A stretch of DNA of 64,000 nucleotides from Azospirillum ramasamyi (GCF_003233655.1 NZ_CP029829.1:1312978-1376977), one strand, 5' to 3'; positions 1 to 8,562 are shown, counted from the stretch's first letter. Numbers and translations: made by a program. The notes: generated by a model not told the origin, from the sequence alone.

Positions 1-205
1 CCTCCACCATCTGGGTCAGTTCCAGGACGTCGTCGTCCTCGTCCACCGGCGGGGGTGGAGGAGGCGGCGGAGGGGGTGGCGGCGGAGGAGGCGGCGAAGG
101 CGCCTGGGTTTCCGACTTGGCCGGCTCGCCGTCCTCGGAAATGATCCGCCGGATGGAGGCGAGGATTTCCTCCATCGAAGGTTCTTGCTGGCCCTTATCG
201 CTCAT
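1..205 (-). CDS. popZ: PopZ/DUF2497 polar organising protein (N-terminal part)
   Basis: Only the first 68 codons lie in the window; the rest continues past the left edge. The start is the ATG at 205-203. The N-terminus carries the conserved motif SMEEILASIRRIISEDG (residues about 10-26), which defines the DUF2497/PopZ family. It is followed by a run of 16 prolines and an acidic DEDDD stretch. In Caulobacter this N-terminal helix recruits clients such as ParB, the proline/acid-rich part is disordered, and the missing C-terminus forms the polymer at the cell pole. The family call is firm from the N-terminal motif; polar function here is inferred. Confidence 0.85.
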   Translation of the reverse strand, partial: MSDKGQQEPSMEEILASIRRIISEDGEPAKSETQAPSPPPPPPPPPPPPPPPPVDEDDDVLELTQMVE

Positions 206-270
206 CTTGGCAACCCGAGACGTCAACCTGACCCAAACCTAGGGCAGGGCTGACAAAAAAGCCATAATAC

Positions 271-295
271 AAAAACGGCCCGCTTTCGCGGGCCG
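271..295 (-). terminator. Intrinsic terminator downstream of tolC
   Basis: A perfect 8-bp GC-rich stem (276-283 with 288-295) closes a 4-nt loop. On the minus strand it is followed by five U residues (271-275). It lies 7 bp beyond the tolC stop, so it most likely ends the minus-strand tolC transcript. Confidence 0.85.
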
Positions 296-301
296 CTTCG
301 T

Positions 302-1705
302 TCATTCGGTCACCGACGTTCCGAACCACCTGCCCCGCGTCCTGTCGTAATTCACCTGCGGGTCGTATTTCTGGACCGGCAGATTGAGCCGGTCCGCGGT
401 CAACTGTCCGCTGGCCGCCAGAACGTTGAAGGCCGCCACCATCTCGTCGTGCTGGGCACGCACCAGGAAGACGCGGGCGTTCAGCAGTTCCTGTTCCTGG
501 TTCAGCACGTCCAGAACGGTGCGCGAGCCGACCTGCGCCTCCTGACGCACGCCTTCCAGGGCGATCTGCGCCGCCTTGATCTGCGCGGTGTAGGATTCGA
601 TGCTGGCGCGCGCGGTCTGCAGGGACTGCCAGGCGCTGACCGCCGATTCGGTCACCTGGCGACGGGTCTCCTCGATCTGCAGGCGGGCCTGGTTGGCCGT
701 CTGCTTCGCCTCGCGGACCAGTGCTTCGGGCTGGCCGGCCTGATAGAGCGGGATGGTCACCTGGGCGGTGATCTGCGCGCTGTCGGACCGGTTCAGTTCG
801 ACGCCGGAGGTACGGCCGGGATCATAGACGCGGTTGCCGCTGGCCGACAGGTTCACCGACGGCAGGAGACGGCCGTACTGCTGGTCCACCGCCTCGCGCT
901 GGGCCGCTTCGGAATAGGAAGCCGACAGCACGTTGGGGTTGTTGGAGCGGGCCAGCTCGACCAGTTCGTCCAGGGTCTTCGGCAGACGGAAGCCCGGCTT
1001 GGGCGCCTTCAGCTCGCCCGGGGCCGATCCGACCAGACGCTCGTAGGTCGCGCGGGAGGCGCGGAGCGTGCCTTCGGCCGAGATCTTCGACGCGATGGCG
1101 GCCGACAGGCGCGACTCGGACTGGCTGACGTCGGTGCGGGTGTATTCGCCGACGCGGAAACGGTCGCGGGCTGCGTCCAGCTGCCGGCGCAGCACCTGCT
1201 CGTTGTTGATCTGCAGCTGCAGAATGGCCTGGTTCTGGACGATGTCGAGATAGGCTTGCGCCGCGCCGAGCAGCACGGACTGTTCGGACGCGATCAGGGT
1301 GGCGCGCTGCGCCTCGACCAGCCGCTCGGCCCGGCGGACGGCGGGAGCGACGGTGGCGTCGTAGACTGGCTGGGTCGCGGTGACGCCGAGGCTTTTCGAA
1401 TTGGCCTGGGACCCCGTCGAACCGCCTTCGAACGTCGATTCGCCCATCGAGCGCGTGATGCCGGCGGTGACCCGCGCCGTCGGCCGGTAGCCGGACAGCG
1501 CCTGGGGCACACCTTCGTCGACGGCGCGCAGGCGGGCGCGCTGGGCGCCGATCGTCGGGTTGTTGGCGTAGGCCTGGGCGAGTGCCTGCTCGAGGGACTG
1601 CGCCTGGGCCGTACCACCGCCGGTCACTGCTGTGCCCATGGTGGCGGTCAGGGTCAGGGCCGTCGCCAGCAGCCAACGGCGCGCAAAGCGGCTTCGCACG
1701 GTCAT
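302..1705 (-). CDS. tolC: TolC family outer membrane efflux protein
   Basis: A 467-residue outer-membrane channel subunit. TolC trimers connect inner-membrane exporters (type I secretion, RND pumps) to the outside. The start chosen is the ATG at 1705, because a signal peptide follows at once (RR-WLLATALTLTATMG, ending near AQA at about 36). The open frame extends upstream, but that part overlaps the rhodanese gene in another frame. Paired outer-membrane-efflux repeats are visible, each starting with a long amphipathic helix; SLEQALAQAYANNPTI opens the first. Length is typical for alphaproteobacterial TolC. The gene sits 2 bp after the rhodanese stop, so the two are probably co-transcribed with pcm upstream. 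An RTX protein is encoded at 26938, but its exporter is not in the window. Confidence 0.92.
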   Translation of the reverse strand: MTVRSRFARRWLLATALTLTATMGTAVTGGGTAQAQSLEQALAQAYANNPTIGAQRARLRAVDEGVPQALSGYRPTARVTAGITRSMGESTFEGGSTGSQANSKSLGVTATQPVYDATVAPAVRRAERLVEAQRATLIASEQSVLLGAAQAYLDIVQNQAILQLQINNEQVLRRQLDAARDRFRVGEYTRTDVSQSESRLSAAIASKISAEGTLRASRATYERLVGSAPGELKAPKPGFRLPKTLDELVELARSNNPNVLSASYSEAAQREAVDQQYGRLLPSVNLSASGNRVYDPGRTSGVELNRSDSAQITAQVTIPLYQAGQPEALVREAKQTANQARLQIEETRRQVTESAVSAWQSLQTARASIESYTAQIKAAQIALEGVRQEAQVGSRTVLDVLNQEQELLNARVFLVRAQHDEMVAAFNVLAASGQLTADRLNLPVQKYDPQVNYDRTRGRWFGTSVTE

Positions 1706-1707
1706 GT

Positions 1708-2034
1708 TCAGTAGACCTTCATGTTCGGGTCGATTCGGCGCGCCCAGGCATCGACGCCGCCATCGAGGTTGATGGCACGGTCGAAGCCCTTGGAACGCAG
1801 CCACATGGTGACCTGCGCGCTGCGCCCGCCGTGATGGCACACGACGATGACGTCGCGGTCGGTCGGCAGCTCGTCCACCCGGCCGGGAAGCCCGTTCATC
1901 GGGATGTGCAGGCTGCCGTCGATGGCGCACAGCGCGAACTCCCACGGTTCGCGCACGTCGAGGACGACCATCGCGTCGCCGGCCTTCCGGCGACGGTCCA
2001 GTTCTTCCACCTCGATCTCAAACGGTGCGGCCAT
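1708..2034 (-). CDS. Rhodanese-like sulfurtransferase domain protein
   Basis: A 108-residue single rhodanese domain. The typical LDVREPWEF motif is at about 25-33 and the active-site loop CHHGGRS starts at Cys66, which would carry the persulfide. The C-terminal LDGGVDAWARRID is also characteristic. Such small rhodaneses move sulfane sulfur to cyanide or to protein acceptors; the partner here cannot be read from the sequence. The gene lies between pcm and tolC on the same strand, with 103 bp to pcm and 2 bp to tolC, so it is likely part of the same operon. Confidence 0.88.
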   Translation of the reverse strand: MAAPFEIEVEELDRRRKAGDAMVVLDVREPWEFALCAIDGSLHIPMNGLPGRVDELPTDRDVIVVCHHGGRSAQVTMWLRSKGFDRAINLDGGVDAWARRIDPNMKVY

Positions 2035-2137
2035 GGGTGTTCACTTTCGTGCAGGGATGGCGGCGACGGTAGCGCAGAACCGCACAGAGGTAAACTGCAC
2101 GGTTCAGTTCAAAGACCTCTCCAACCGGCTAAACCGG

Positions 2138-2794
2138 TCAAAACACGAAAGACGCCTTCTTCTCGAAGCCCGGCAGAGCGTGCGGCTTGGCTTCGAACAG
2201 GATGCGGCTGGACACGATTCCCGCGGTACGCTGGAACAGGCGGACCTCCCCGACGCTGCCGCTGCCCTGAACCACCGCGACGAGGCGTCCGCCTTCGGCC
2301 AGTTGTTCGGTCAGCGCGGCCGGCACCTCCGGCACGGTACCTTCGATGACGATGACATCGTAAGGGGCATTTTGGGCGTACCCCTCCGCCAGCGGGCCAG
2401 TGACGGCCTTGGCATTGGTGATGCCCTGCCCGGCCAGCGCCGCGGTCGCGGCGGCGGTCAGCCCCTCGTCGCAGTCGAGCCCGATCACGGAGGCGGCCAG
2501 ACGGCCCAGCACGGCGGTGGAATAGCCGCCGGCCGCGCCGACGTCGAGCACCCGGTCGGTCTCCTGCACGGCGACCGCCTGCAACATGCGGGCGAACACC
2601 ATCGGCTCCAGCAGGAAGCGGCCCTTGCCGATGGGAAGATCGTCGTCGACATAAGCGACGCCACGCGCCGACTCAGGTACGAAGGCTTCGCGCGGAAGCT
2701 CCGACAGGACATCGACGAGACGATGATCGGTCACCTTGTTGGGGCGGATCTGTCCCTCGACCATGAAATAGCGTGCGGCGGCGAAATCGGTCAT
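2138..2794 (-). CDS. pcm: Protein-L-isoaspartate O-methyltransferase
   Basis: A 218-residue class I SAM-dependent methyltransferase. The SAM-binding motif I is VLDVGAAGGYSTAVLG at about 83-98. The N-terminal MVEGQIRPNKVTD block and the REAFVPE and DDDLPIGKGR segments match the isoaspartyl methyltransferase fold. The enzyme repairs isoaspartyl residues in aged proteins in the cytoplasm. It is the first gene of the minus-strand pcm-rhodanese-tolC group. The GGAAGG pattern sometimes seen in PCMT active loops is not strictly kept, so a relaxed substrate range is possible. Confidence 0.88.
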   Translation of the reverse strand: MTDFAAARYFMVEGQIRPNKVTDHRLVDVLSELPREAFVPESARGVAYVDDDLPIGKGRFLLEPMVFARMLQAVAVQETDRVLDVGAAGGYSTAVLGRLAASVIGLDCDEGLTAAATAALAGQGITNAKAVTGPLAEGYAQNAPYDVIVIEGTVPEVPAALTEQLAEGGRLVAVVQGSGSVGEVRLFQRTAGIVSSRILFEAKPHALPGFEKKASFVF

Positions 2795-3122
2795 GGCGGT
2801 CGCTTATTGATGTGTTGTTACGACACCGGCACCAAGCCGAACAGCGAACGGCTTCCTGCCATGGCCGTATATAGCCGCAAAGGCCGGACGAACACAACGC
2901 CACAGGGTACCCGGCCCGGGGCTGCGCGGGGGCTTTGCCGGAGACTGGAAAAACGGCCCCCGAACGACCGCATCGGATGGCGCAGGCGGACGGGTCTGCG
3001 CCGGAGATTCGACGATGTTCAAGAATCGTCACCATTCGCCTTGACCGCTCCCTTCCGTGCCGCTATACCACCGCTCCACACCGAGGGCGCACCGGAAACG
3101 GCGCGCCGGTGCCGGTCAGGAT
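2795..3122. other. Intergenic region between pcm and tRNA-Cys
   Basis: About 330 bp without a supported gene. It must hold the minus-strand promoter of pcm near 2800-2880. On the plus strand it holds the tRNA-Cys promoter at 3041-3069. Short reading frames here have no family features or ribosome-binding sites. Confidence 0.6.
3041..3069 (+). promoter_or_regulatory. Sigma-70 promoter of tRNA-Cys
   Basis: A -35 element TTGACC at 3041-3046 and a -10 element TATACC at 3064-3069 are separated by 17 bp. The tRNA starts 54 bp after the -10. No equivalent promoter precedes the second tRNA-Cys-like copy at 10759. Confidence 0.75.
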
Positions 3123-3196
3123 GGCGCGGTGGCAGAGTGGTGATGCAGCGGACTGCAAATCCGTGTACGTGGGTTCGATTCCCGCCCGTGCCTCCA
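3123..3196 (+). tRNA. tRNA-Cys (anticodon GCA)
   Basis: A complete 74-nt cloverleaf with encoded CCA. The acceptor arms GGCGCGG and CCGTGCC pair over 7 positions with one G-U, the anticodon loop is CTGCAAA, and the T loop is TTCGATT. It has its own promoter (3041-3069). Positions 3125-3196 recur at 10761-10832 with one change (G3165 to A10801), so this gene is the integration site of the element to its right. This copy has the intact acceptor stem and is the functional one. Confidence 0.95.
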
Positions 3197-3266
3197 TCCT
3201 AACCCTCTGGAAACCTTAGGGTTTTCAGCCTTTAGCCCTGAAGCCTAGTTGGCGCAGGGCACCCAA

Positions 3267-3288
3267 TTTGCTCCCATCTTGCTCCCAA
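3267..3288. repeat. Integrase arm-like repeat, left, direct pair
   Basis: Two TTGCTCCCA units stand in tandem with an 11-bp period, one helical turn, 70 bp inside the left tRNA repeat. The same 22-bp block occurs exactly at 10689-10710 near the right end. Looser single copies follow at 3289-3298 and 3321-3329. Tyrosine integrases bind such arm sites with their N-terminal domain; that role is inferred. Confidence 0.65.
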
Positions 3289-3429
3289 TTGCACCCAAGG
3301 CTTCGGCCTGCTGTGGGCGTTTGCTCCCACGGCTGATCCGTTGCCCGACGAATGCCCCCTATCTGCCTCAGCGACTCGCCGCAGTCCAGCCCCTTCCCTT
3401 CATGCATCGCAGGGAAGCCTTTTGTGCTG

Positions 3430-3450
3430 TGGGAGCAGAATGGGAGCAAA
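3430..3450. repeat. Integrase arm-like repeat, left, inverted pair
   Basis: A reverse-complement version of the tandem TTGCTCCCA block with two changes in the middle (TGGGAGCAGAATGGGAGCAA read on the plus strand). It faces the direct pair at 3267-3288 about 140 bp away, a layout that could allow DNA looping in an intasome. Confidence 0.55.
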
Positions 3451-3754
3451 GGCGCCACGGGCCTACAGTTTGGACGAGACAGTTATAATACAGGCGCCGC
3501 GCCTCCCCCCGGTGGGGCCGATTTACGGAATGGTACCCCCCTATTCGCGAATAGAAGATTGAAGGGGGGGTGGGGGTGCCGGGAGTCTCTTGAGAAAATT
3601 CTAGCGGGCTTCCCCACCGTGAAGGGCCGAAACAACAACCAATCAACAGCCCTAAAGCCTCATTCTTTGAAGTCGGTTTTACGAAGGGCCGGGGGAGGGT
3701 CGGGAGTGTCTTCCGGTCCCTTGGGACTCCTACCGCCCTGCCCTGCCCCGCGGT

Positions 3755-4312
3755 TTAGGCATCGGCACCAAGGATGCGGTAGACGCTAGCACGGCCGATC
3801 CCGAGTCGCTTGGCTATCTCACTGGCACCCACACCTTGCACCTTCAGGGCCATCACGTCTTCCGCCTTGGCCTGTGCCGTGGGCTTCCTGCCCTTATACT
3901 TCCCCTCAGCCTTGGCCTTGGCGATGCCCTCGCGCTGTCGTTCAAGCATGATATCCCGCTCAAATTCCGCCACGCCACCAAGCATGGTCAGCATCAGCTT
4001 GCCCGTGGGGGTGCTGGTGTCGATCCCCATGTTCAGGATGCGCAGGGATGCGCCCTTGGCCTTCAGGGCGTCGAGGATCGTCATCAAATGGGCGACGGAG
4101 CGGGCCAAGCGGTCGAGCTTCGTCACTACCAGGGCATCCCCTTCCCGGATGAAGTCGAGGGCAATGGCAAGCTGTTCCCGGTTCGCCACGTCCACAGAGG
4201 ACACCTGTTCCCGAAACAACCTCTCGCATCCCGCCGCCTGAAGGTCACGGGCCTGTGCCTCAATGCCGGCCTTCTGATCAAGGGTGCTGGTGCGAGCGTA
4301 GCCGATCAACAT
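3755..4312 (-). CDS. Serine recombinase (resolvase/invertase family)
   Basis: 185 residues, full length for the small resolvase/invertase family. The N-terminal motif GYARTSTLDQ holds the nucleophile Ser9. The catalytic-domain motif KLDRLARS is at about 65-72, the long E-helix region LGGVAEFERDIM follows, and the C-terminal helix-turn-helix is GASEIAKRLGIGRASVYRIL. The enzyme cuts DNA through a 5'-phosphoserine link to resolve or invert DNA between short sites. It is divergent from the cargo gene at 4543. A cluster of CCGTCCCAA repeats, a plausible crossover site, begins 9 bp upstream of its start. Confidence 0.93.
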   Translation of the reverse strand: MLIGYARTSTLDQKAGIEAQARDLQAAGCERLFREQVSSVDVANREQLAIALDFIREGDALVVTKLDRLARSVAHLMTILDALKAKGASLRILNMGIDTSTPTGKLMLTMLGGVAEFERDIMLERQREGIAKAKAEGKYKGRKPTAQAKAEDVMALKVQGVGASEIAKRLGIGRASVYRILGADA

Positions 4313-4320
4313 GGCCTGTT

Positions 4321-4401
4321 CCGTCCCAAGTGTCTCAATGAACCCTTAGACGTTATCGCCTTGCCGTCCCAAAATGGCAATAGGGATTTCATTGGGACGG
4401 C
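4321..4401. repeat. Possible recombination (res-like) site
   Basis: The 9-mer CCGTCCCAA occurs at 4321-4329 and 4364-4372, and its reverse complement at 4392-4400. The last two extend to a 10-bp perfect inverted repeat (4363-4372 and 4392-4401) around a 19-bp spacer. The cluster lies between the serine recombinase and the cargo gene, where res sites of this enzyme family usually are. It could equally be an operator. Confidence 0.5.
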
Positions 4402-4542
4402 TTGGGCGTGGGCGTGAGACGACTCGCTAGGTCACGGTCTATTGGAACAACGACGAACCGCTGCACGACACGGAGGGCTTGTGGAGCCTCTAGTTGGTGA
4501 ATTATTTTCTCGTTGTCGTATGCTTAGACGCTTGGTGTTCAA

Positions 4543-5661
4543 ATGATGAAATCCGATAATAAAGAAGGTTCCATCGAAAGGTGGTATAAAAATTTCGCTG
4601 CCGATCCAGACGGGGAGCTTTGGCGCCGCCTCACTAACGAAAACGACAGAGGGCAGGAAGGAGCTTTTTTTGAGCTTGCATTGCAAGTGATGTTGAAACG
4701 TCTAGGCTGTGAAATTTCTCCACATCCTTCTCTTCCGAATTCACGCGAGCGTCCAGACTTCCTCATAAAGCCACCACAGGGACAGGCCTTTTACCTGGAA
4801 GCGTCTGTAGTCACTGGCGTCACGGATGCCGAGCACAAAGAACGGCGGCGCCTTGATTTCATGTCAAAATCAATAGAAGCGATTGGCAGTGAGAATTTTG
4901 CCATCAAGGCTAGCATCGTTGGGACCGTCAAAAAGGATATCCGGCTGTCTAGCCTTGTTCTGGAAGTTAAAAATTGGCTATCTGGCTTGAATGAAGACGC
5001 TGTTCGCCGAAAACTTATGGAATATCCTGTTAAGCCGAAGAGCTTAAACTGGGATCTTTTCGCAAAAATTCACGATACTTTTAGTAATGAACCAGAAAAT
5101 CCGATACCTTCTGACTCTCAGCCTGCATTGGTAATTAAATTGGAACCTGATGGCGAACTGATCGTAACAGTATGCCCTCGCCAAGCCCCACCCATAACTC
5201 AGGCTCCGAGCCTACATTTTTGGATGAGCAGGGTGAATTTAAGGTTTCAGGAAGACGGCGGGGTAGCAAAAAAGATTTCCAAAAAAGCAAAGAAATATTC
5301 AGGCAGCGATCTGCCAATCGTTCTAGCTATTAGTTACAGCGAACCGTCCCCGTTCACTTTCGTTTTCCCCAGAGGAGACATACTGGGAGCGGAGAAGCTT
5401 GTCTTCACGGATGACGAAGAAACGGAAATGGACTACGAATTTGTGCCTGGGGTTCTTTCTCCAAATGAGAACACCAAGATAAGCGGTATCTTTCTCTGTG
5501 CGGATCTAAAACCACATTGTTATGATATGAGCCGCTCATGCTACATACCGAACCCTTGGGCTCGCATTCCGCTAGAAGAATTTCCGGTCCCATGCAAAAT
5601 ATCTGACGACAAGATAAGATATGACGGCTTTGATGTTGGCTCACTGTTAAAGGACTGTTAG
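4543..5661 (+). CDS. Hypothetical protein with possible PD-(D/E)xK nuclease-like N-domain
   Basis: 372 residues, not recognised as a named family. Residues 37-55 form a helix with acidic residues (GQEGAFFELALQVMLKRLG). Next come RPDFLI (Asp72) and FYLEAS (Glu86-x-Ser88). The order E...PD...E-x-S recalls the PD-(D/E)xK core, but the usual lysine is replaced by serine, so it may be inactive or a structural relative. The remaining 280 residues show no motif I know. Codon use is clearly more AT-rich than the surroundings, as in recently acquired genes. It starts at ATG 4543 (a second ATG follows) with no strong ribosome-binding site. Its place as lone cargo beside a serine recombinase would suit a defence or restriction gene, but that is inference. 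Confidence 0.55.
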   Translation: MMKSDNKEGSIERWYKNFAADPDGELWRRLTNENDRGQEGAFFELALQVMLKRLGCEISPHPSLPNSRERPDFLIKPPQGQAFYLEASVVTGVTDAEHKERRRLDFMSKSIEAIGSENFAIKASIVGTVKKDIRLSSLVLEVKNWLSGLNEDAVRRKLMEYPVKPKSLNWDLFAKIHDTFSNEPENPIPSDSQPALVIKLEPDGELIVTVCPRQAPPITQAPSLHFWMSRVNLRFQEDGGVAKKISKKAKKYSGSDLPIVLAISYSEPSPFTFVFPRGDILGAEKLVFTDDEETEMDYEFVPGVLSPNENTKISGIFLCADLKPHCYDMSRSCYIPNPWARIPLEEFPVPCKISDDKIRYDGFDVGSLLKDC

Positions 5662-5780
5662 GGGCTCCTGAATAATATGAGCACGGATTTAAACAGCCTG
5701 TTGGCCGAGACAATATGATGTCTTCGGCCCTTCAGCATTTGATCGAGATAGCCGCCCTTCTCCGACCGCCCCTAACGTTA

Positions 5781-7604
5781 TCACGAAAATTGGAATGAGG
5801 TTTTTCGCGAAGTTCCTCCGACCTCGACAATGCCGAGTTCGTCCAGAGCCTCACTGAAGGCCGGATGTTCCCGTACGTCCTTGTTGAAGTTCTCGGGTTT
5901 CATGCCAATCGCCAACGCAACCTGCTTGAACCTCACCTTAGCGCCTGCCTGAATGACCTTCGCCATTTCCGACAGGTAGGCAATCGCTTTTGTGACATAC
6001 CCGGTCAACTTTAGCCCCTCAGGTCGCCATGGCTTCACCCTCGCACCTGGGAACGCTTCCGCAATCGCTCCTTGGAAATCATGGCGGCTGCTGCCGATGA
6101 CATAGGCATCGGTAAGGGGGCAGCCATCACCCTCACAGCGACGCACAGAAGCCCGGCAGAGGGCCTGTAGGAGATGGTGCATCGTTTCCCCCATCTTCAC
6201 CCGCGCCAGCGCCTCAGCGCTCACACAGGCGTCGGATGCCCGCTGATCGGCAACAGAGCGCTTCAGGGCCTCATACTGGGCGTCGCTGTAGAACAGCGTA
6301 CCTGCAAGGATCACGTTCGGCCGATCCACGTAGGCATTGGTTGCCATGTGGTTGCCCCACGTCAGGAAGGCTACGTCCACATCGGCTCCTTGTAGGTGCT
6401 GGCGAATCAGTCGCTCATAATCTCCGCCGGTCGGGTGGGGCTTGTGGACGATCACCAACCAAGGTTCCTGCGGCTTCGTCAGGACCATGCGGGCGACTTC
6501 CTTGCACAGTTCGTCTCCGTGGTTGGAGAAGGAGGATTTCCCACCCCCCTTGTCCCACAGATGGACGGTGAGGTTGTCGTACCGCTTCACAGCCGATTGG
6601 AGCCTCACCAGCAAGCCGCGGGCTTCCATGTCGTCATAGGTGACCCGGACACGCCCCGATGCATCCAGAATGAGCATGGGGGCCATATCAGGTGGAAGGC
6701 TGTCCCGGTAATCCACCAAGGACCATCCGTCCCGGTTGCCACATCGGATGCTGACTGTTCGCCCTGACAGGTGCCACAGATCGGCTGCCGCATCCTTCAG
6801 CCTTGTGGGCGCCCTCCGCCCCATTGCCCGAATCACCTTCGGAAGCCCAATGCCGAACTCCCCCGCGAAGTCGGGAACGGTGTAGGCGCTATTGTCGGGT
6901 AGCCCCTCGACCTCATTTACCGTCGCCATGATCCGGGCGCGTAGGTCCGGGTTGATGGTGGACAGAGTTTCCAGCAGGCCGGCAATGGTGTTGGTGTTCA
7001 GCACCACGGCACGGGCGGGGAGGAACGACTCATCCCACACCCGAACCGCCCTTGGCTTGCCCTGGTAGAGGAAGGCGGAAGCATCGGACAACCGACGGCC
7101 CCGCATCCGCTCCAAACGCTGGTGGGTCGTTACCAGCACCTGCGCCTCTTGGGGAACCGGATGACCAAGGGCGTTCAGGGCGGGGTCGCTGGTCATGACG
7201 GCAACGGCGGCAGGCGGTAGAACCCCGAATGCGTTCATGCCCTGTACGAAGCTGCGGACCTCTTCCAGCCGACCAAGGCAGATCAGCACCCCAACACCGG
7301 CATGGGCGGGGGAGCGGACAAGGTTGCGGACAAAGGCGTAGAGGGTCTGCGTTTTGCCTACCCCTGGGTCCAAGGACGACAGGTAGAGAGACGGAAGGGC
7401 CGTACCATCCGCCATTGCCTCCATGGCCTTGGCCTGATCGGACAGCGCTTCCCACATTGAGGGGCTGGGGCTATGGCCCACCGAAGTGAAATACTCCTTC
7501 AAACAATCAATCGTGATAGTGGAGAGCGAACCACATTCATGGTCCGTAGGGCACGGCAGTGCATTGTCCGCAGCCGTATTGGCTGGGAGAGCGATAGGTT
7601 CCAT
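5781..7604 (-). CDS. P-loop ATPase, helicase-like replication protein of the element
   Basis: 607 residues. A Walker A motif DPGVGKTQT lies at about 79-87 and a Walker B-like VWDES with Asp191-Glu192 at about 189-193. The segment between (ICLGRLEEVRSF, VLVTTHQRLERM) resembles motifs Ia-II of superfamily helicases. A later RecA-like half is suggested by WLVIVHKPHP and ILAGTLFYSD. The C-terminal 60 residues look like a winged-helix or DNA-binding tail. No primase motif was seen. It follows the DUF3102-like gene on the same strand by 122 bp. Such ATPases usually drive replication of prophage-like or satellite elements; the exact family is not named here. Confidence 0.6.
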   Translation of the reverse strand: MEPIALPANTAADNALPCPTDHECGSLSTITIDCLKEYFTSVGHSPSPSMWEALSDQAKAMEAMADGTALPSLYLSSLDPGVGKTQTLYAFVRNLVRSPAHAGVGVLICLGRLEEVRSFVQGMNAFGVLPPAAVAVMTSDPALNALGHPVPQEAQVLVTTHQRLERMRGRRLSDASAFLYQGKPRAVRVWDESFLPARAVVLNTNTIAGLLETLSTINPDLRARIMATVNEVEGLPDNSAYTVPDFAGEFGIGLPKVIRAMGRRAPTRLKDAAADLWHLSGRTVSIRCGNRDGWSLVDYRDSLPPDMAPMLILDASGRVRVTYDDMEARGLLVRLQSAVKRYDNLTVHLWDKGGGKSSFSNHGDELCKEVARMVLTKPQEPWLVIVHKPHPTGGDYERLIRQHLQGADVDVAFLTWGNHMATNAYVDRPNVILAGTLFYSDAQYEALKRSVADQRASDACVSAEALARVKMGETMHHLLQALCRASVRRCEGDGCPLTDAYVIGSSRHDFQGAIAEAFPGARVKPWRPEGLKLTGYVTKAIAYLSEMAKVIQAGAKVRFKQVALAIGMKPENFNKDVREHPAFSEALDELGIVEVGGTSRKTSFQFS

Positions 7605-7726
7605 GGTTTTCCTGTTTGGGATTGTGATTGAAATTAGAGGGGAAGCTTCTCTTCTTCTTTAATAGAGGCGCCCCCCTTGTTTTGGCTTCAGCGCTTCAAG
7701 TAAAATTTACCTGCCACTTCCAGCGC

Positions 7727-8395
7727 TTACCAAACACCTTTGATCCGAAGATCAGTCAGGATGCGAAGAAGGTCCTCTTTCGGTGTGTTGGAAAACTGTT
7801 CTTCCAATTCCCGGAAAATGGCTTCTCGTTCCTGAAAAGCCGAAGCCTGTGCCTTCAGGCATTCTTCAAACGTTCTGGCTTCCTTTTCGGCGTCGGTAAG
7901 GTCGTTGTTCGGGCGCAGCTTGTGTGCCTGCTTGACCATGGCTTCAGCCGTCATTCCGAACCGCTCGGCTGTCTGGGTCAGCTTGTCCGCAGCCACATCC
8001 CGTTCATGCTCCGCTCCCCGCTCGGCAAGAACATGGATGCGCAGAACGTAATCCGCATCACGATGGGTGAACTCGGGGGCAGGGTCCTTGATACGCTTGG
8101 TTGCGAACGTCTGAAGGAAGGCGTCAATGCCGCCGTCAAAAGTGCGGAGGTCCGCATCTTTGGACAGCTTGGCGACACGCATATAGGCGGTGGCTTGGCG
8201 GTAGCTGAGGCGGCAGTGTGCCTGCACCCAATCCTTGAACGTTCCGTGCGGGCACAGGCCCTTGGCCTTCACCAATGCCTCACCGGCCCGCTTCGCCTCC
8301 AAGAGCATCCCCTTGGCGTGGTATTGGGTCTGGGCGTGGGCATCGTTCACTTCGCGGGCCAGGAAAGGCAGGTCTACGGCGATAGTCGGCAGCAT
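7727..8395 (-). CDS. DUF3102-like protein
   Basis: 222 residues. The N-terminal 80 residues match the DUF3102 pattern: an AREVNDAHAQTQYHAKGMLL helix, then GEALVKAKGLCPHGTFKDW, then the SYRQATAYMRVAKL helix that resembles a helix-turn-helix. The C-terminal 100 residues are charged and probably coiled (EKEARTFEECLKAQASAFQE). DUF3102 proteins are frequent in phages and plasmids, and a DNA-binding or regulatory role is usually assumed. It lies between the antirepressor-like genes and the ATPase on the same strand. Confidence 0.65.
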   Translation of the reverse strand: MLPTIAVDLPFLAREVNDAHAQTQYHAKGMLLEAKRAGEALVKAKGLCPHGTFKDWVQAHCRLSYRQATAYMRVAKLSKDADLRTFDGGIDAFLQTFATKRIKDPAPEFTHRDADYVLRIHVLAERGAEHERDVAADKLTQTAERFGMTAEAMVKQAHKLRPNNDLTDAEKEARTFEECLKAQASAFQEREAIFRELEEQFSNTPKEDLLRILTDLRIKGVW

Positions 8396-8562
8396 CTTTT
8401 GGTCCCTCAGAGTGCGTGGTTCTCTAAGGGTGGGGGGATTAATATGGCTGGCGGCCGAAGCGGCCAGGAGTATTCCGACTAATGGTAGTCAGAAAGATTA
8501 TTGGGCACTATATGTTGCGCTCTAAGGCTAAAGGAGAGGCTTCAGACCTTAGGCTCTCTCAG

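Larger units (their letters stand above)
3197..3754. other. Gene-free left end of the element
   Basis: About 560 bp without a convincing gene. It contains the TTGCTCCCA arm-like repeats (3267-3450). It also holds a perfect 14-bp palindrome CTATTCGCGAATAG at 3541-3554, flanked by runs of C (before) and G (after). The rest is GC-mixed sequence with no recognised motif. Short frames here have no family features. Confidence 0.5.

Noticed and set aside
3555..3600. G-rich run as an origin or G-quadruplex
   Set aside because: It is a single short G tract with irregular spacing and no iterons or DnaA boxes nearby.
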